IMG/VR virus record: IMGVR_UViG_3300029915_000009
Coordinates: 1 to 64,000 of that record
Reading direction: 5' to 3' (one strand)
DNA: 64,000 nt
Origin: a virus
Shown here: piece after piece, positions 40,576 through 48,279 of the stretch
Numbering within the stretch: the first letter of the stretch is position 1
How the letters are laid out: every line of letters begins with the position of its first letter
Position numbers and translations under genes: made by a program
The notes under the pieces: generated by a model
Databases searched by the model: none
What the model was told of the DNA's origin: nothing
What the model saw: the letters and a program-made list of their open reading frames with translations, nothing else

Positions 40576-41298
40576 TTAGTCTGTGACTTTAATTCCGTTT
40601 GGCCCTAGATTTCCGCTAACGCCTATTTTTGATAACTCTAAGGTATTAGGATGATTGCCGAAATATCTGAACAATAGGTGCTCAATATCTTTATATTGTC
40701 CAATTTCTAATGCACTACTAAATTCTTCTAACATTAGATTATACCGATAAAAGACCAACGCTGTTCGATCAGCCGGCCAACTCCACAATCTCGACATAAA
40801 CTGAAAATTTAACCCACCGGTAACCTGTGCTGGAAATTGGCTATTTCTTCGGGCGGCAAACATATATTTGTTCCTATGTTCAAACGTTTCCACTGAGAAC
40901 CCGTCGGATAAAAAATACCTTCCACTCAATTTAAATACTCGATCAATATTTTCTAATAATTTCGGCCGGCTAACTACAAAATCTAAGGTCTTACCAGTTA
41001 CAAGTAATTCTGTATACGATTTTACAACATCCCAATTATCGGTTGATTTATAAATTTGTTGAACCTGGATATCGGTATTATAATTAATAAGTCCTAATAG
41101 ATACGGTTTAAGAATTGCAGATTCTTCTTCTGTAATACTGCTTTCCCCACTGCTTTCGGAAAGAATAATTTGCGCATCGGGAATTTTATCTTTCACACTT
41201 TTTAATGTATTAATAGTTTGCTCTAATCGTTGTTCGGCAGAATAGACACCATGCTTGGTATGCAATGCGCTACCGATTAAAAATAAAGTTTTGATCAT
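40576..41298 (-). CDS. Possible glycosyltransferase-related protein
   Basis: A 240-aa protein with KTLFLIGSALHTKHG at the start, a mixed alpha/beta N-terminal half, and VFKLSGRYFLSDGF in the middle. The last pattern I associate with sugar-transferase-like proteins. It is adjacent to, and co-oriented with, another candidate of the same class. Function is uncertain; modification of host surface glycans or phage DNA are possibilities. Confidence 0.45.
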   Translation of the reverse strand: MIKTLFLIGSALHTKHGVYSAEQRLEQTINTLKSVKDKIPDAQIILSESSGESSITEEESAILKPYLLGLINYNTDIQVQQIYKSTDNWDVVKSYTELLVTGKTLDFVVSRPKLLENIDRVFKLSGRYFLSDGFSVETFEHRNKYMFAARRNSQFPAQVTGGLNFQFMSRLWSWPADRTALVFYRYNLMLEEFSSALEIGQYKDIEHLLFRYFGNHPNTLELSKIGVSGNLGPNGIKVTD

Positions 41299-41299
41299 A

Positions 41300-42139
41300 T
41301 TACTCCAAATTGAAAAGATATGGATTAGCCTGCGCCAATCGATTTCTATAAAAAATATAATGTTCTAATAATTCATGGCGCCCACCGGAGATTGCCGCGG
41401 TTTTTATGTCGGACAACGAGCGCAGTTCATCTAAGATATGAGGCGGCAATTTTGTTTTATTTAGTAATTCATCCCGTGTATAACGGTAATGTTCTACCTT
41501 TATATTATGATTTGTATTAATAAAGACACTAAACAGCCGTTCTACGACAAAGGTAAAATAAGGGAGTGCGGCGTTAGGTCCATAATGAGCGGCGGTTTTA
41601 AACATCATATCGTAATCGGCTGAATCCGTTTTTACCATATCGATAAAAAACTTTAAAAAATCAATATACTGTTTCCAAAATATTTTATTTCCAACAAAAT
41701 AATTACAAAGCGCGAATGTCTCTGAATCCATCCAAAGTTTATTTAAATCTACAGATATGTGCATCTTATTAAGATTTCGTTGAATCAAATCTTTTAGTCC
41801 GGGATGACAATTCTCGCCTTGAGTAATTACACTAGGAGATAGACTTTCATTAATCGGAGTTGGATTAATAAAATAGACATCGGCTCGATTCGGATCTATT
41901 TCGATAAAATCGATAAATTGCTGGCCAGTAATATTAGTCTTTGCTTCAAACTTTGGACTAACAAATCCCCATAGATCTAATCCGTGCTGTAATGCATATG
42001 TCTGTCCTGGTTCAAAAGATTGGTATTCACATAATTCGGGATGCAAATTTTCTAAATTATTATAGGGAACAAACGGCAATTTAACTTTTTCCAGTTGTTC
42101 CTTTAGATAACATATTTGATATACTTGTATTTTGCTCAT
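41300..42139 (-). CDS. Possible glycosyltransferase
   Basis: A 279-aa protein. KIQVYQICYLKEQLEKV, PELCEYQSFEP, DVYFINPTP and HPGLKDLIQRNL follow a Rossmann-like alternation, and LEHYIFYRNRLA ends it. The overall pattern is that of poorly characterised capsular or surface glycosyltransferases. It is driven by an extended -10 promoter whose TATAAT lies 5 nt before the ATG. Low certainty for the enzymatic role. Confidence 0.45.
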   Translation of the reverse strand: MSKIQVYQICYLKEQLEKVKLPFVPYNNLENLHPELCEYQSFEPGQTYALQHGLDLWGFVSPKFEAKTNITGQQFIDFIEIDPNRADVYFINPTPINESLSPSVITQGENCHPGLKDLIQRNLNKMHISVDLNKLWMDSETFALCNYFVGNKIFWKQYIDFLKFFIDMVKTDSADYDMMFKTAAHYGPNAALPYFTFVVERLFSVFINTNHNIKVEHYRYTRDELLNKTKLPPHILDELRSLSDIKTAAISGGRHELLEHYIFYRNRLAQANPYLFNLE

Positions 42140-42144
42140 GTAAT

Positions 42145-42153
42145 ATTATAGCA
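42145..42153 (-). promoter_or_regulatory. Extended -10 promoter, leaderless
   Basis: The minus strand reads TGCTATAAT, five bases, then the ATG at 42139. No good -35 box. Confidence 0.45.
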
Positions 42154-42159
42154 CATTGA

Positions 42160-42167
42160 AATAAATA
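42160..42167 (+). promoter_or_regulatory. Late promoter AATAAATA, leaderless spacing
   Basis: AATAAATA, five bases (CTTAT), then the ATG at 42173. It is divergent from the extended -10 promoter. Confidence 0.55.
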
Positions 42168-42172
42168 CTTAT

Positions 42173-42883
42173 ATGAAAATTGCAGAATTATTATTTGAGG
42201 GTGGTAATGCCTTTGTTGGCGACTTAGCTGTAATTCGTATTGCTAGAGCCCAAGTAAAACCTACGGTCGCTTTTCTAGAGGGTATTACCGGTCTCTCGCT
42301 TTTGAATAACATGCTCGGATCAACGGGTATTAAAGAAACGAGTGGAGATATCGATCTAGCAGTTGATAGGTCGGAAATAACTAAAGATGAATTATTAGTT
42401 ACTATCAGACAATGGACAGATGCTCATAATATGACGGCCGTTATGCCTGCAAAAAAATTAGGCAGTAGTGTAACGATGCGTTGCCCGATCTCTGGCAACC
42501 CGAAAAATGGTTTCGTTCAGGTAGATTTAATGTTTGTATCCGACATTGAATTTGCGAGATGGGCAATTCGTGCGAATCCTGATAGTAAATATAAAAATCT
42601 AGTAAAGAATAAGCTATTATATAATCTTGCAAAGTCGATGAATTTACGATATCAAGAGCAGGAAGGATTAACTACTCTTGACACAAAGAAACTTCTTAAA
42701 AATGGCAATAATCCAGATTTCATTGCGAAAAAATTATTGAATGCTAAAGCAACGAGAAAAGATATTGAGTCAGTTGAAAGTATAATGGCTGCATTGAAAA
42801 ATGATCCTAAAAAAGAGGAAAAACTTCGATTTGCTTATCCTGCGGTATTGGCAGAAGTCGGAGTTGATTTGAGATCGATATGA
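42173..42883 (+). CDS. Nucleotidyltransferase with capsid-targeting-like N-terminus
   Basis: A 236-aa protein of the pol-beta-type nucleotidyltransferase superfamily. The signature is LGSTGIKETSGDIDLAVDR (Gly-Ser, then Asp-x-Asp; about residues 48-66), with the third carboxylate in FVQVDLMFV (about 119). The N-terminus MKIAELLFEGG has Ile-Ala-Glu and Leu-Phe-Glu, each a fit to the T4 prohead protease site. Related proteins occur in T4-like phages. The target (RNA, protein or small molecule) is unknown. Its stop overlaps the next gene as ATGA. Confidence 0.72.
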   Translation: MKIAELLFEGGNAFVGDLAVIRIARAQVKPTVAFLEGITGLSLLNNMLGSTGIKETSGDIDLAVDRSEITKDELLVTIRQWTDAHNMTAVMPAKKLGSSVTMRCPISGNPKNGFVQVDLMFVSDIEFARWAIRANPDSKYKNLVKNKLLYNLAKSMNLRYQEQEGLTTLDTKKLLKNGNNPDFIAKKLLNAKATRKDIESVESIMAALKNDPKKEEKLRFAYPAVLAEVGVDLRSI

Positions 42884-43467
42884 AAATATGCGAAATTGAG
42901 AACTCAACTCCTCTGGAACGATTGGAGATGGCAGAAATGGTAGCAAATAATATTCAAGACAATTGTTCTACGGCTATCAAGTCATTTAATGTATGTCAGA
43001 ATCTTTTGTTTTCCGGAATTTATAACCACACCGAATTTTCATTTACCAGCCACTCGCCGGAACATAGAACGCCCAGAGGTATGTCAAAAGAGCAACAACT
43101 CTATCTTGATTCATGCCTAAGAATAATGGGGTTTACTGCATTACGAAGTAATAGTATGTTTTGCATTGCCGATTATATGCAAGCTAAAAATTTTGGAGAA
43201 TTGTATATAATTTTTCCTTGTGATGGATTCTCGTTTACATGGAGTAAGAAACGAAAATATATGTCCTGGATTAATACCCCGCATGGTCCTTTACTTGCTA
43301 GCAGAGCTGATGCGTCGGCAACAATTTCTATTTTTGGATTAAAGAATAAAAATTTTGTCAATGCGGTTAACTCGGGGAATGAAATATTAATACATGGTGA
43401 CTATTATGCGTTGAAAGTATATACAGATGGCGCCGCACGGGTTTTGAAAAAATTAGGTATATTCTAG
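42880..43467 (+). CDS. ADP-ribosyltransferase-like paralogue 6
   Basis: A 195-aa, more divergent family member with N-terminus MKICEIENS (Ile-Cys-Glu). Blocks: NLLFSGIYNH (the YRG box is changed, Arg missing), ALRSNSMFCI, YIIFPCDGFSFTWSKKR and GNEILIHGDYYAL. Loss of the block-1 Arg suggests altered or lost catalysis. It is translationally coupled to the nucleotidyltransferase, which may therefore be its partner. Confidence 0.55.
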   Translation: MKICEIENSTPLERLEMAEMVANNIQDNCSTAIKSFNVCQNLLFSGIYNHTEFSFTSHSPEHRTPRGMSKEQQLYLDSCLRIMGFTALRSNSMFCIADYMQAKNFGELYIIFPCDGFSFTWSKKRKYMSWINTPHGPLLASRADASATISIFGLKNKNFVNAVNSGNEILIHGDYYALKVYTDGAARVLKKLGIF

Positions 43468-43474
43468 GTAAATA
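43467..43474 (+). promoter_or_regulatory. Late-type box GGTAAATA, leaderless spacing
   Basis: GTAAATA, five bases, then the ATG at 43480. Confidence 0.4.
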
Positions 43475-43479
43475 CTAAT

Positions 43480-44982
43480 ATGCGATACTTTGAATTGTTT
43501 GAATCGAGTCGAGGAATTTTTGTAAGAACCCAGGAAGCCGCAGCGGGCAAAACTATTACGGTTTCAAATAAGGAAGGAGAAGTTTTAACGGCAATCGGAA
43601 ATTATCTTCTTCCCGAGACTGGATTGTTTTATGCAAATGATGATGTTTCCAGCCTTCCGGCTAAAGCAAGATTGCTGCCTTTAGGCGAGCAGAAAAAATT
43701 ATTAAAGACCGGGCAGCAAAAAGTAATGGATGCATTGGAACAATATAAAATCACCGCAAAAATTTTACCCGCCAATTGGCATATTACGAATACTGCGGGA
43801 AGAGCGGCAATGATTACTCTCTGGACAAATAGCCGTAATCAAAAAGTTGCGTTTGTAAAACTATTTGTATCCAAGAGTCCGAGTGCAATCCCATTTTATT
43901 GGAGCAATAGCAATTTCGCTCGAGATACCGGGTTTGCATTATCAAATGATGCTCAACAAAAATCTGAATTAAATCTTAAACCATTAACCGTTGTTGGGGT
44001 CGATGCGAGATTTACAATTGACGATCTATTGGAACAAATTGACGAAAATATTATAACCCATACCGAACTTCCTTTAGAAGTAATTGAGCAGGTGCCCAAA
44101 CTTCTTAAGAATATTCAAGTCGGGTTTTCAAGTCCTATTGCAAATGCAGCCCAGTATATTAGTTCATATGAAGTTGATTTAGGTGAAACCGGGGCTCCGA
44201 TTGCATTAATGACCGGTCATTTTATATCCGGCGCATACCAACAAGTTGAGGAACAATTATTGAAGCCAATGGGATCAAGCTGGGCAAAGATTAAAACCTG
44301 CTCTTTTCCGATGGCAGGCAACGAACAGTTGGTAGATAGTTATTTAAACATTGACGCTGATACAAAATTAGGTATTAGTTCAAAAAATTCTAAAGGCGGC
44401 GCCGCTGCTAGCATTACAAGTTTATCCTCGGTAATTGAAAAAAATCCTGAAAGATTTAAAGATCTTGTTAAAAAGAAAAAATACAAATATCTATTTAATG
44501 TAATTAATCTTTTAAAGAATAAATCCGCAATTGATGGTCCACTTGAATTAGGTGTTATGTATGGAATTATTGACGCCGCTGATTTGATTAAAATTAAGGC
44601 GGCCATTGATGATCCCAATCTTGTTAAAACCGACGTAACTAAAAAGCTGCAAAAATTGTTGGCCAATAAAATTTATAACCCAGTTACCACAAGTCCTAAT
44701 TATACTGTCGGGTTGCATCTTCTTACGGTAGTTGCTCATTTAGTAACTGCTCACCTTAATGAGCAAGAAGATTTAGTTACCGAATTTTTCAAAGCTATCT
44801 TAGCTAGGTCAAATATGATTCAGGTAATGACCAAAATAAGTAAGACCGGAACCGGGGCAGCATTCACAGATTTCAATGTTATCTGGCCACCAGTATTTCA
44901 GGGAAAGGTCCAATTTCAGTCCCAAAAAGCGTATTCAGCGAGTGCAAGGCCAAACGGACGAATATGTTTTAAAATTCACTAA
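43480..44982 (+). CDS. 500-aa protein with capsid-targeting-like N-terminus
   Basis: It begins MRYFELFESSRG (Leu-Phe-Glu). No domain is recognised with certainty. A conserved-looking segment near residue 290 reads DADTKLGISSKNSKGGAA; Asp followed by a Ser-Ser-Lys motif recalls nucleases of the PD-(D/E)xK type, but this is weak. The C-terminal half is helical and ends NGRICFKIH. It has a late-type promoter, and a strong terminator follows. By analogy with T4 internal proteins it may be packaged and ejected with the DNA. Confidence 0.6.
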   Translation: MRYFELFESSRGIFVRTQEAAAGKTITVSNKEGEVLTAIGNYLLPETGLFYANDDVSSLPAKARLLPLGEQKKLLKTGQQKVMDALEQYKITAKILPANWHITNTAGRAAMITLWTNSRNQKVAFVKLFVSKSPSAIPFYWSNSNFARDTGFALSNDAQQKSELNLKPLTVVGVDARFTIDDLLEQIDENIITHTELPLEVIEQVPKLLKNIQVGFSSPIANAAQYISSYEVDLGETGAPIALMTGHFISGAYQQVEEQLLKPMGSSWAKIKTCSFPMAGNEQLVDSYLNIDADTKLGISSKNSKGGAAASITSLSSVIEKNPERFKDLVKKKKYKYLFNVINLLKNKSAIDGPLELGVMYGIIDAADLIKIKAAIDDPNLVKTDVTKKLQKLLANKIYNPVTTSPNYTVGLHLLTVVAHLVTAHLNEQEDLVTEFFKAILARSNMIQVMTKISKTGTGAAFTDFNVIWPPVFQGKVQFQSQKAYSASARPNGRICFKIH

Positions 44983-45016
44983 CGAAAAGCCCACCTATCT
45001 AGGTGGGCTTTTCGTT
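44981..45016. terminator. Strong bidirectional terminator
   Basis: A 17-bp perfect stem (AACGAAAAGCCCACCTA and complement) with a 2-nt loop. It ends the late block before the convergent early operon. The 85 nt after it hold nothing recognisable. Confidence 0.9.
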
Positions 45017-45101
45017 AACTGGTTGTTCAATATTATCAATTTTCTATTTTAATTTTCAAATCGTCAGGTCATATTTTCCTCATTCCAAAATTAAAACTTT
45101 T

Positions 45102-45533
45102 TTATCCAATAGGAAATAAATGTGGGATAATCGGCTGCTTCGGACGATTACGTTGCAAAAATAAATTATGAGTAGCAAACGGTGTAACAATTGAGGCATC
45201 CGTAGCTAACCACACTCTAGCGAGCCTACGATGCCCATGCCGATTTAGATATCGTGCGGCAAAATAATCAACGCCGACCATTCCGCCTTCAAATCCTATC
45301 AGTGCCGCAGTATGATTTGTAATCTTGCTGGGCAAAAAATCTTCACGGTCGTGATCGTTTCCCGTTAGCATGTATCGAGTAGAAAATGTATCTAGCCCTC
45401 GAGCAGTAATGTCAGCCCCAAGTAAAATCTTTTCAGATCGATCAAGATTTGGTGTGGGGACCGATGGCAGTTCTTGCGCTGCAAGTGACATAGCCGCTAG
45501 CGAAAGTGCCAGAATACCAATGTGTGCTCTCAT
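45102..45533 (-). CDS. Secreted Acidobacteriota-type protein
   Basis: A 143-aa protein with a clear signal peptide (MRAHIGILALSLAAMSLAAQ) followed by ELPSVPTPNLDRSEK. The combination AQ-ELP-x-x-P after the signal and the segments LLGADITARGLDTFSTRYML and ATHNLFLQ look like a small secreted family that I know from Acidobacteriota genomes (recognition from memory). It has GAAGGGG and follows the 73-aa gene as TAATATG. It may alter the host envelope or be a recent acquisition from the host. Confidence 0.6.
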   Translation of the reverse strand: MRAHIGILALSLAAMSLAAQELPSVPTPNLDRSEKILLGADITARGLDTFSTRYMLTGNDHDREDFLPSKITNHTAALIGFEGGMVGVDYFAARYLNRHGHRRLARVWLATDASIVTPFATHNLFLQRNRPKQPIIPHLFPIG

Positions 45534-45534
45534 A

Positions 45535-45756
45535 TTACCCCTTCTTTTTCGGCGTCGAATCAAACTGGATTTCTGCGATTCGAATTTGCGGTTCGTTTGC
45601 ACTATTAACGAACGCAGTGATTTTCAGCCACTTATTGTCCGTGAATACAATAACATTTTCACAATCTCCCGATCGAACAATTTCCAGGTGCCTAACGTTC
45701 GAGGTAATAAATGTGGTGATTGAATGTGGTCCTTCTGCAATAATCGGATCTGTCAT
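45535..45756 (-). CDS. Small protein of unknown function
   Basis: A 73-aa beta-rich protein (TTFITSNVRHLEIVRSGD, VIVFTDNKWLKITAFV) with a basic end STPKKKG. AAGGAAC ribosome site; second gene of a three-gene early operon. Function unknown. Confidence 0.6.
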   Translation of the reverse strand: MTDPIIAEGPHSITTFITSNVRHLEIVRSGDCENVIVFTDNKWLKITAFVNSANEPQIRIAEIQFDSTPKKKG

Positions 45757-45771
45757 ATGTTCCTTTCTGAG

Positions 45772-46095
45772 TTAGCAAAGGTAATTCGCACCGTACAAAT
45801 TAACTGCGGTTCCCCAGCCGAAATTGGCATCAAAAATATTTCCGCGCACATGCTTTGCCGCAGCGGCCCAGCTAGCGGCCCTGTAGATGTCGCCGGCTTG
45901 CTTGTCAATGAAGCAATAAACGCTTCTGCTGCCTTGGTCACTTTTAATGACCTTAAAAAACTTCCCGCCATTAGAAATTTCGATAATGGACGGCGTGAGA
46001 TTCTTGAAGTTTTCGGCATAATATTTGTTCGTTTCGTCTTGAATCTTGGCAACAAAACCAACCACCTGAGCAGCAACCTTTTCGTTAGCTTTCAT
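45772..46095 (-). CDS. Small early protein of unknown function
   Basis: A 107-aa protein from the ATG at 46095 (MKANEKVAAQVVGFVAKI), with GAGGG upstream. Middle NGGKFFKVIKSDQGSRSVYCFID and AASWAAAAKHVRGNIFDANFG suggest a compact alpha/beta domain. It is the first gene after a strong early promoter. Not recognised. Confidence 0.62.
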   Translation of the reverse strand: MKANEKVAAQVVGFVAKIQDETNKYYAENFKNLTPSIIEISNGGKFFKVIKSDQGSRSVYCFIDKQAGDIYRAASWAAAAKHVRGNIFDANFGWGTAVNLYGANYLC

Positions 46096-46114
46096 CCATT
46101 CCCTCACTGAAATA

Positions 46115-46143
46115 AGTGTATCAAAAATCAGATCACTTGTCAA
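46115..46143 (-). promoter_or_regulatory. Early promoter
   Basis: The minus strand reads TTGACA, 17 nt, TACACT. It is followed by the leader TTATTTCAGTGAGG shared with other early promoters here. Confidence 0.8.
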
Positions 46144-46150
46144 CCGAAAA

Positions 46151-46450
46151 TTACAATTGATTTTTATATTTCTGCTTTCCCATCCACCATTCGTCGGAAA
46201 CGGAGTCATACAACGGATGACGATAATCATCCTCATCCCATTCGCCGCCGCACAAATATTCGCTTTCGGTATTGCCCGCACGATCCGGCCCCTCGCCGTT
46301 TTCGCTATAGCCGTACGAATCAAATCCTTCGTCGTCATCGTAGCATTCAGGATTAATACCGTTACCGCGTCCTCCGCCATTTTTTGCCCACCAATTTTGA
46401 TCCTTGGCATACCAACGGCTTACGGTCGGACTGTATTTTCCTACGCTCAT
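46151..46450 (-). CDS. Acidic Gly/Asp/Tyr-rich early protein
   Basis: A 99-aa strongly acidic protein (for example ECYDDDEGFDSYGYSENGEG and EYLCGGEWDEDDYRH) rich in Trp and Tyr. It has a GAGGAA ribosome site and a strong early promoter. Such acidic composition is seen in DNA-mimic and inhibitor proteins, but no family is recognised. Confidence 0.62.
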   Translation of the reverse strand: MSVGKYSPTVSRWYAKDQNWWAKNGGGRGNGINPECYDDDEGFDSYGYSENGEGPDRAGNTESEYLCGGEWDEDDYRHPLYDSVSDEWWMGKQKYKNQL

Positions 46451-46472
46451 ATCTTATTTCCTCACTGAAATA

Positions 46473-46501
46473 AGTATAGCAAAGTTCGGTACCGAATGCA
46501 A
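46473..46501 (-). promoter_or_regulatory. Early promoter with extended -10
   Basis: The minus strand reads TTGCAT, 17 nt ending TTTGC, TATACT. Nearly identical to the promoter at 31379-31407. Confidence 0.78.
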
Positions 46502-46535
46502 GCGAAAAATGATCGGAAAACACAAAAAATGATCT

Positions 46536-46660
46536 GTTGAAAATAAAGGACTTATATTGCCCCAAAATGCCACCAATTTTTTCGACAATATAATGCTACT
46601 CCAGAGGCTAATTGGGGCCCTGCTGGGGTAAAATCAGGAAATCGGTCCTTTAAAATCAAC
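46536..46660 (-). repeat. 124-nt structured repeat, copy 2
   Basis: On the minus strand it has the same terminal inverted repeat (TTGATTTTAAAGGACCGAT ... TATAAGTCCTTTATTTTCAA) and a central imperfect GCCCCAA-type stem. It lies 34 nt upstream of the early promoter at 46473-46501, in the same orientation. Confidence 0.8.
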
Positions 46661-46684
46661 ACTTTACCGATGTAAAAATTGCAG

Positions 46685-46713
46685 TTGACATCGTGATCGT
46701 CATTTGCTATAAT
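46685..46713 (+). promoter_or_regulatory. Early promoter with extended -10
   Basis: TTGACA, 17 nt ending TTTGC, TATAAT, followed by the shared leader TTATTTCAGTGAGGAG. It is the best consensus match in the window. Confidence 0.88.
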
Positions 46714-46735
46714 TATTTCAGTGAGGAGAACAACT

Positions 46736-46984
46736 ATGCCGGATCAATCAGTTGCCCCGAAAAAGTTCATCATTCAGATTCCCATGTATCGTGGGAAAGG
46801 GCGAAATAAGTCCTTTGTTTGCAACTGGTATGTGACTGGCTTCTCATGGCGCAATATGTCCGACGCAGAACCCAACAAAATTCAGTATGGCGCGGATCGT
46901 TCTAGAGCTATTTCGATGGGGAAAATCACTGCGCAAGACCGGCTCTCGCAGTTTAGGCTTATCGGGGAAGTGGTTCCCGAATAA
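46736..46984 (+). CDS. Small early protein
   Basis: An 82-aa basic protein (MPDQSVAPKKFIIQIPMYRG, then AQDRLSQFRLIGEVVPE). GAGGAG ribosome site. Its codons for NKSFVCN contain a stretch identical to the end of the 124-nt repeat (46801-46824). Function unknown. Confidence 0.62.
   Translation: MPDQSVAPKKFIIQIPMYRGKGRNKSFVCNWYVTGFSWRNMSDAEPNKIQYGADRSRAISMGKITAQDRLSQFRLIGEVVPE
46801..46824 (+). repeat. Partial copy of the 124-nt repeat end inside a gene
   Basis: ATAAGTCCTTTGTTT and flanks match the right end of repeat copy 1 at nearly all of 24 positions, within the 46736-46984 coding sequence. Confidence 0.6.
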
Positions 46985-46991
46985 ATTTTGG

Positions 46992-47020
46992 TTGACAATG
47001 TATTCGAATTTTGCTATAAT
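46992..47020 (+). promoter_or_regulatory. Early promoter with extended -10
   Basis: TTGACA, 17 nt ending TTTGC, TATAAT. Confidence 0.85.
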
Positions 47021-47047
47021 TGGTTTAGTGAATGAGAAAGAGGTTTC

Positions 47048-47191
47048 ATGAGAAATCGATTGCTCTGGTGTTCGCAGGTGTTGGTGCTTACCTCAGCGTG
47101 CGCACTATTAACACACTTTCCCATTACCGCGATGTGTTGCGTAATTACATCTGCCGTAATTGGATTTTTTTCTGTAATTTTTGGTAGGTAA
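47048..47191 (+). CDS. Small membrane protein (47 aa)
   Basis: A 47-aa hydrophobic protein with two predicted membrane segments (QVLVLTSACALLTHF and MCCVITSAVIGFFSVIFG). AGAGG ribosome site and its own strong promoter. The next promoter starts 3 nt after its stop. It may act on the host inner membrane early in infection; function unknown. Confidence 0.6.
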   Translation: MRNRLLWCSQVLVLTSACALLTHFPITAMCCVITSAVIGFFSVIFGR

Positions 47192-47194
47192 CGG

Positions 47195-47223
47195 TTGACA
47201 AGTAAATCCAAGTTTGCTATACT
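47195..47223 (+). promoter_or_regulatory. Early promoter with extended -10
   Basis: TTGACA, 17 nt ending TTTGC, TATACT. Confidence 0.85.
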
Positions 47224-47246
47224 GATTATGTTGATGAGATAAACGT

Positions 47247-47274
47247 AACGGAAATGACGACTGATCATTCCGTT
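47247..47274 (+). promoter_or_regulatory. Leader hairpin
   Basis: AACGGAA...TTCCGTT with TGA/TCA extends to a 10-bp imperfect stem in the roughly 100-nt leader of the 214-aa gene. Most other early leaders here are short, so this one may have a regulatory role. Confidence 0.4.
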
Positions 47275-47333
47275 ATAAAAGTTAACCCGGTGACTGCAAA
47301 GCAGCGCCCCAACCGAAAAGGACAAATTCAATT

Positions 47334-47978
47334 ATGAGTAATGTAGACACAAAGCTGTTCACTGTTGCCGGTACTTCACTTTCTAACGGTTCCTACAAGG
47401 CGCGTTTCGCGCAGGACGTTGCTGGACGTGTTAAGATGCTGGAGCGTTATGGCGACACCGATGTTGTACTGGTCGAGCTGCCCAATCCTATGACCAAGAC
47501 TGATGCCATTGCATTCCTGCAGGAAGCGAAGCCCGTGGGCGTTAATCTCGAAGCACTTGCCTCCAAGGAAACTTCATTGGTTGTGCGTAGCACTCCTCGC
47601 GCTACCAAGGCAACGAAGACCGATGAAGAGAAGGCTGCTGCGAAGCTCGCCAAGGAAACGGCAAAGGCCGCGAAGGTATTTGAGCGTGCCGCGGCAAAGG
47701 CAGCGAAGGAGCTCGCCCGTGCTAATGCAAAGATTGTGAAGGATGCCGAGAAGGCAACGAAGGCGGCCGCAAAGGCTGCTGCGAAGCCGGTTGCTCCCGT
47801 ACTTCCGACGCCGGTCAAGCCGGTAGGTCCTGAGCCCATTGAGAAGCGTCCGGTTGCCGCCGACTCGCTGGTTACTACCATTGTCAATTCCGCTCGCAAG
47901 GGTCATTCGATCCGCGCCAAGGCGCAATCTGCACTAACCTCCACTCCCCAGGTTGCAACCGTCAACGACGTAGCCTAA
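47334..47978 (+). CDS. Ala/Lys-rich histone-like protein
   Basis: A 214-aa protein. Residues 1-80 form a globular domain (LFTVAGTSLSNGSYKARFAQ, VLVELPNPMTKTDAIAFLQE). Residues 85-150 are an Ala/Lys-rich helix (EKAAAKLAKETAKAAKVFER and so on), like a histone H1 C-terminal domain. A Pro-rich linker and a short C-terminal tail follow. DNA binding or nucleoid takeover is plausible. GC content and codon use are higher than in the late genes. Strong promoter and terminator, single-gene unit: probably abundant. Confidence 0.68.
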   Translation: MSNVDTKLFTVAGTSLSNGSYKARFAQDVAGRVKMLERYGDTDVVLVELPNPMTKTDAIAFLQEAKPVGVNLEALASKETSLVVRSTPRATKATKTDEEKAAAKLAKETAKAAKVFERAAAKAAKELARANAKIVKDAEKATKAAAKAAAKPVAPVLPTPVKPVGPEPIEKRPVAADSLVTTIVNSARKGHSIRAKAQSALTSTPQVATVNDVA

Positions 47979-47992
47979 TTCGAAAATCAATT

Positions 47993-48028
47993 AAAATAAC
48001 GGGCTGACAGATTCAGCCCGTTATTTTT
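47993..48028 (+). terminator. Intrinsic terminator
   Basis: A 15-bp stem (AAAATAACGGGCTGA and complement) with loop CAGAT and a T5 tail. Confidence 0.9.
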
Positions 48029-48051
48029 ATGGTAATTCAAGGAAAAATCAT

Positions 48052-48267
48052 ATGAAGCTATTTTGGGGATTGATTGAAACCGCATCGCCGCATCGTCATA
48101 CGTTTGATAAAGATAAATGGAAACTTGTTTCGGAATTTAAATCTGTAAGAATATATCGCGATTCACTGTATAACGAACGGTCAGATGGGCATGTATTGCT
48201 CTACACGAATACCTGTCTTACCTGTGGGGATTTTCTAGAAAAGCAATTAGTTCAAATACCGGAATAG
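48052..48267 (+). CDS. Small protein of unknown function
   Basis: A 71-aa protein with aromatic N-terminus MKLFWGLIETASPHRH and NTCLTCGDFL near the end (one CxxC). AAGGAAAA ribosome site. It starts a five-gene run to 50258. Function unknown. Confidence 0.58.
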   Translation: MKLFWGLIETASPHRHTFDKDKWKLVSEFKSVRIYRDSLYNERSDGHVLLYTNTCLTCGDFLEKQLVQIPE

Positions 48268-48279
48268 AAGGCCATTTAA

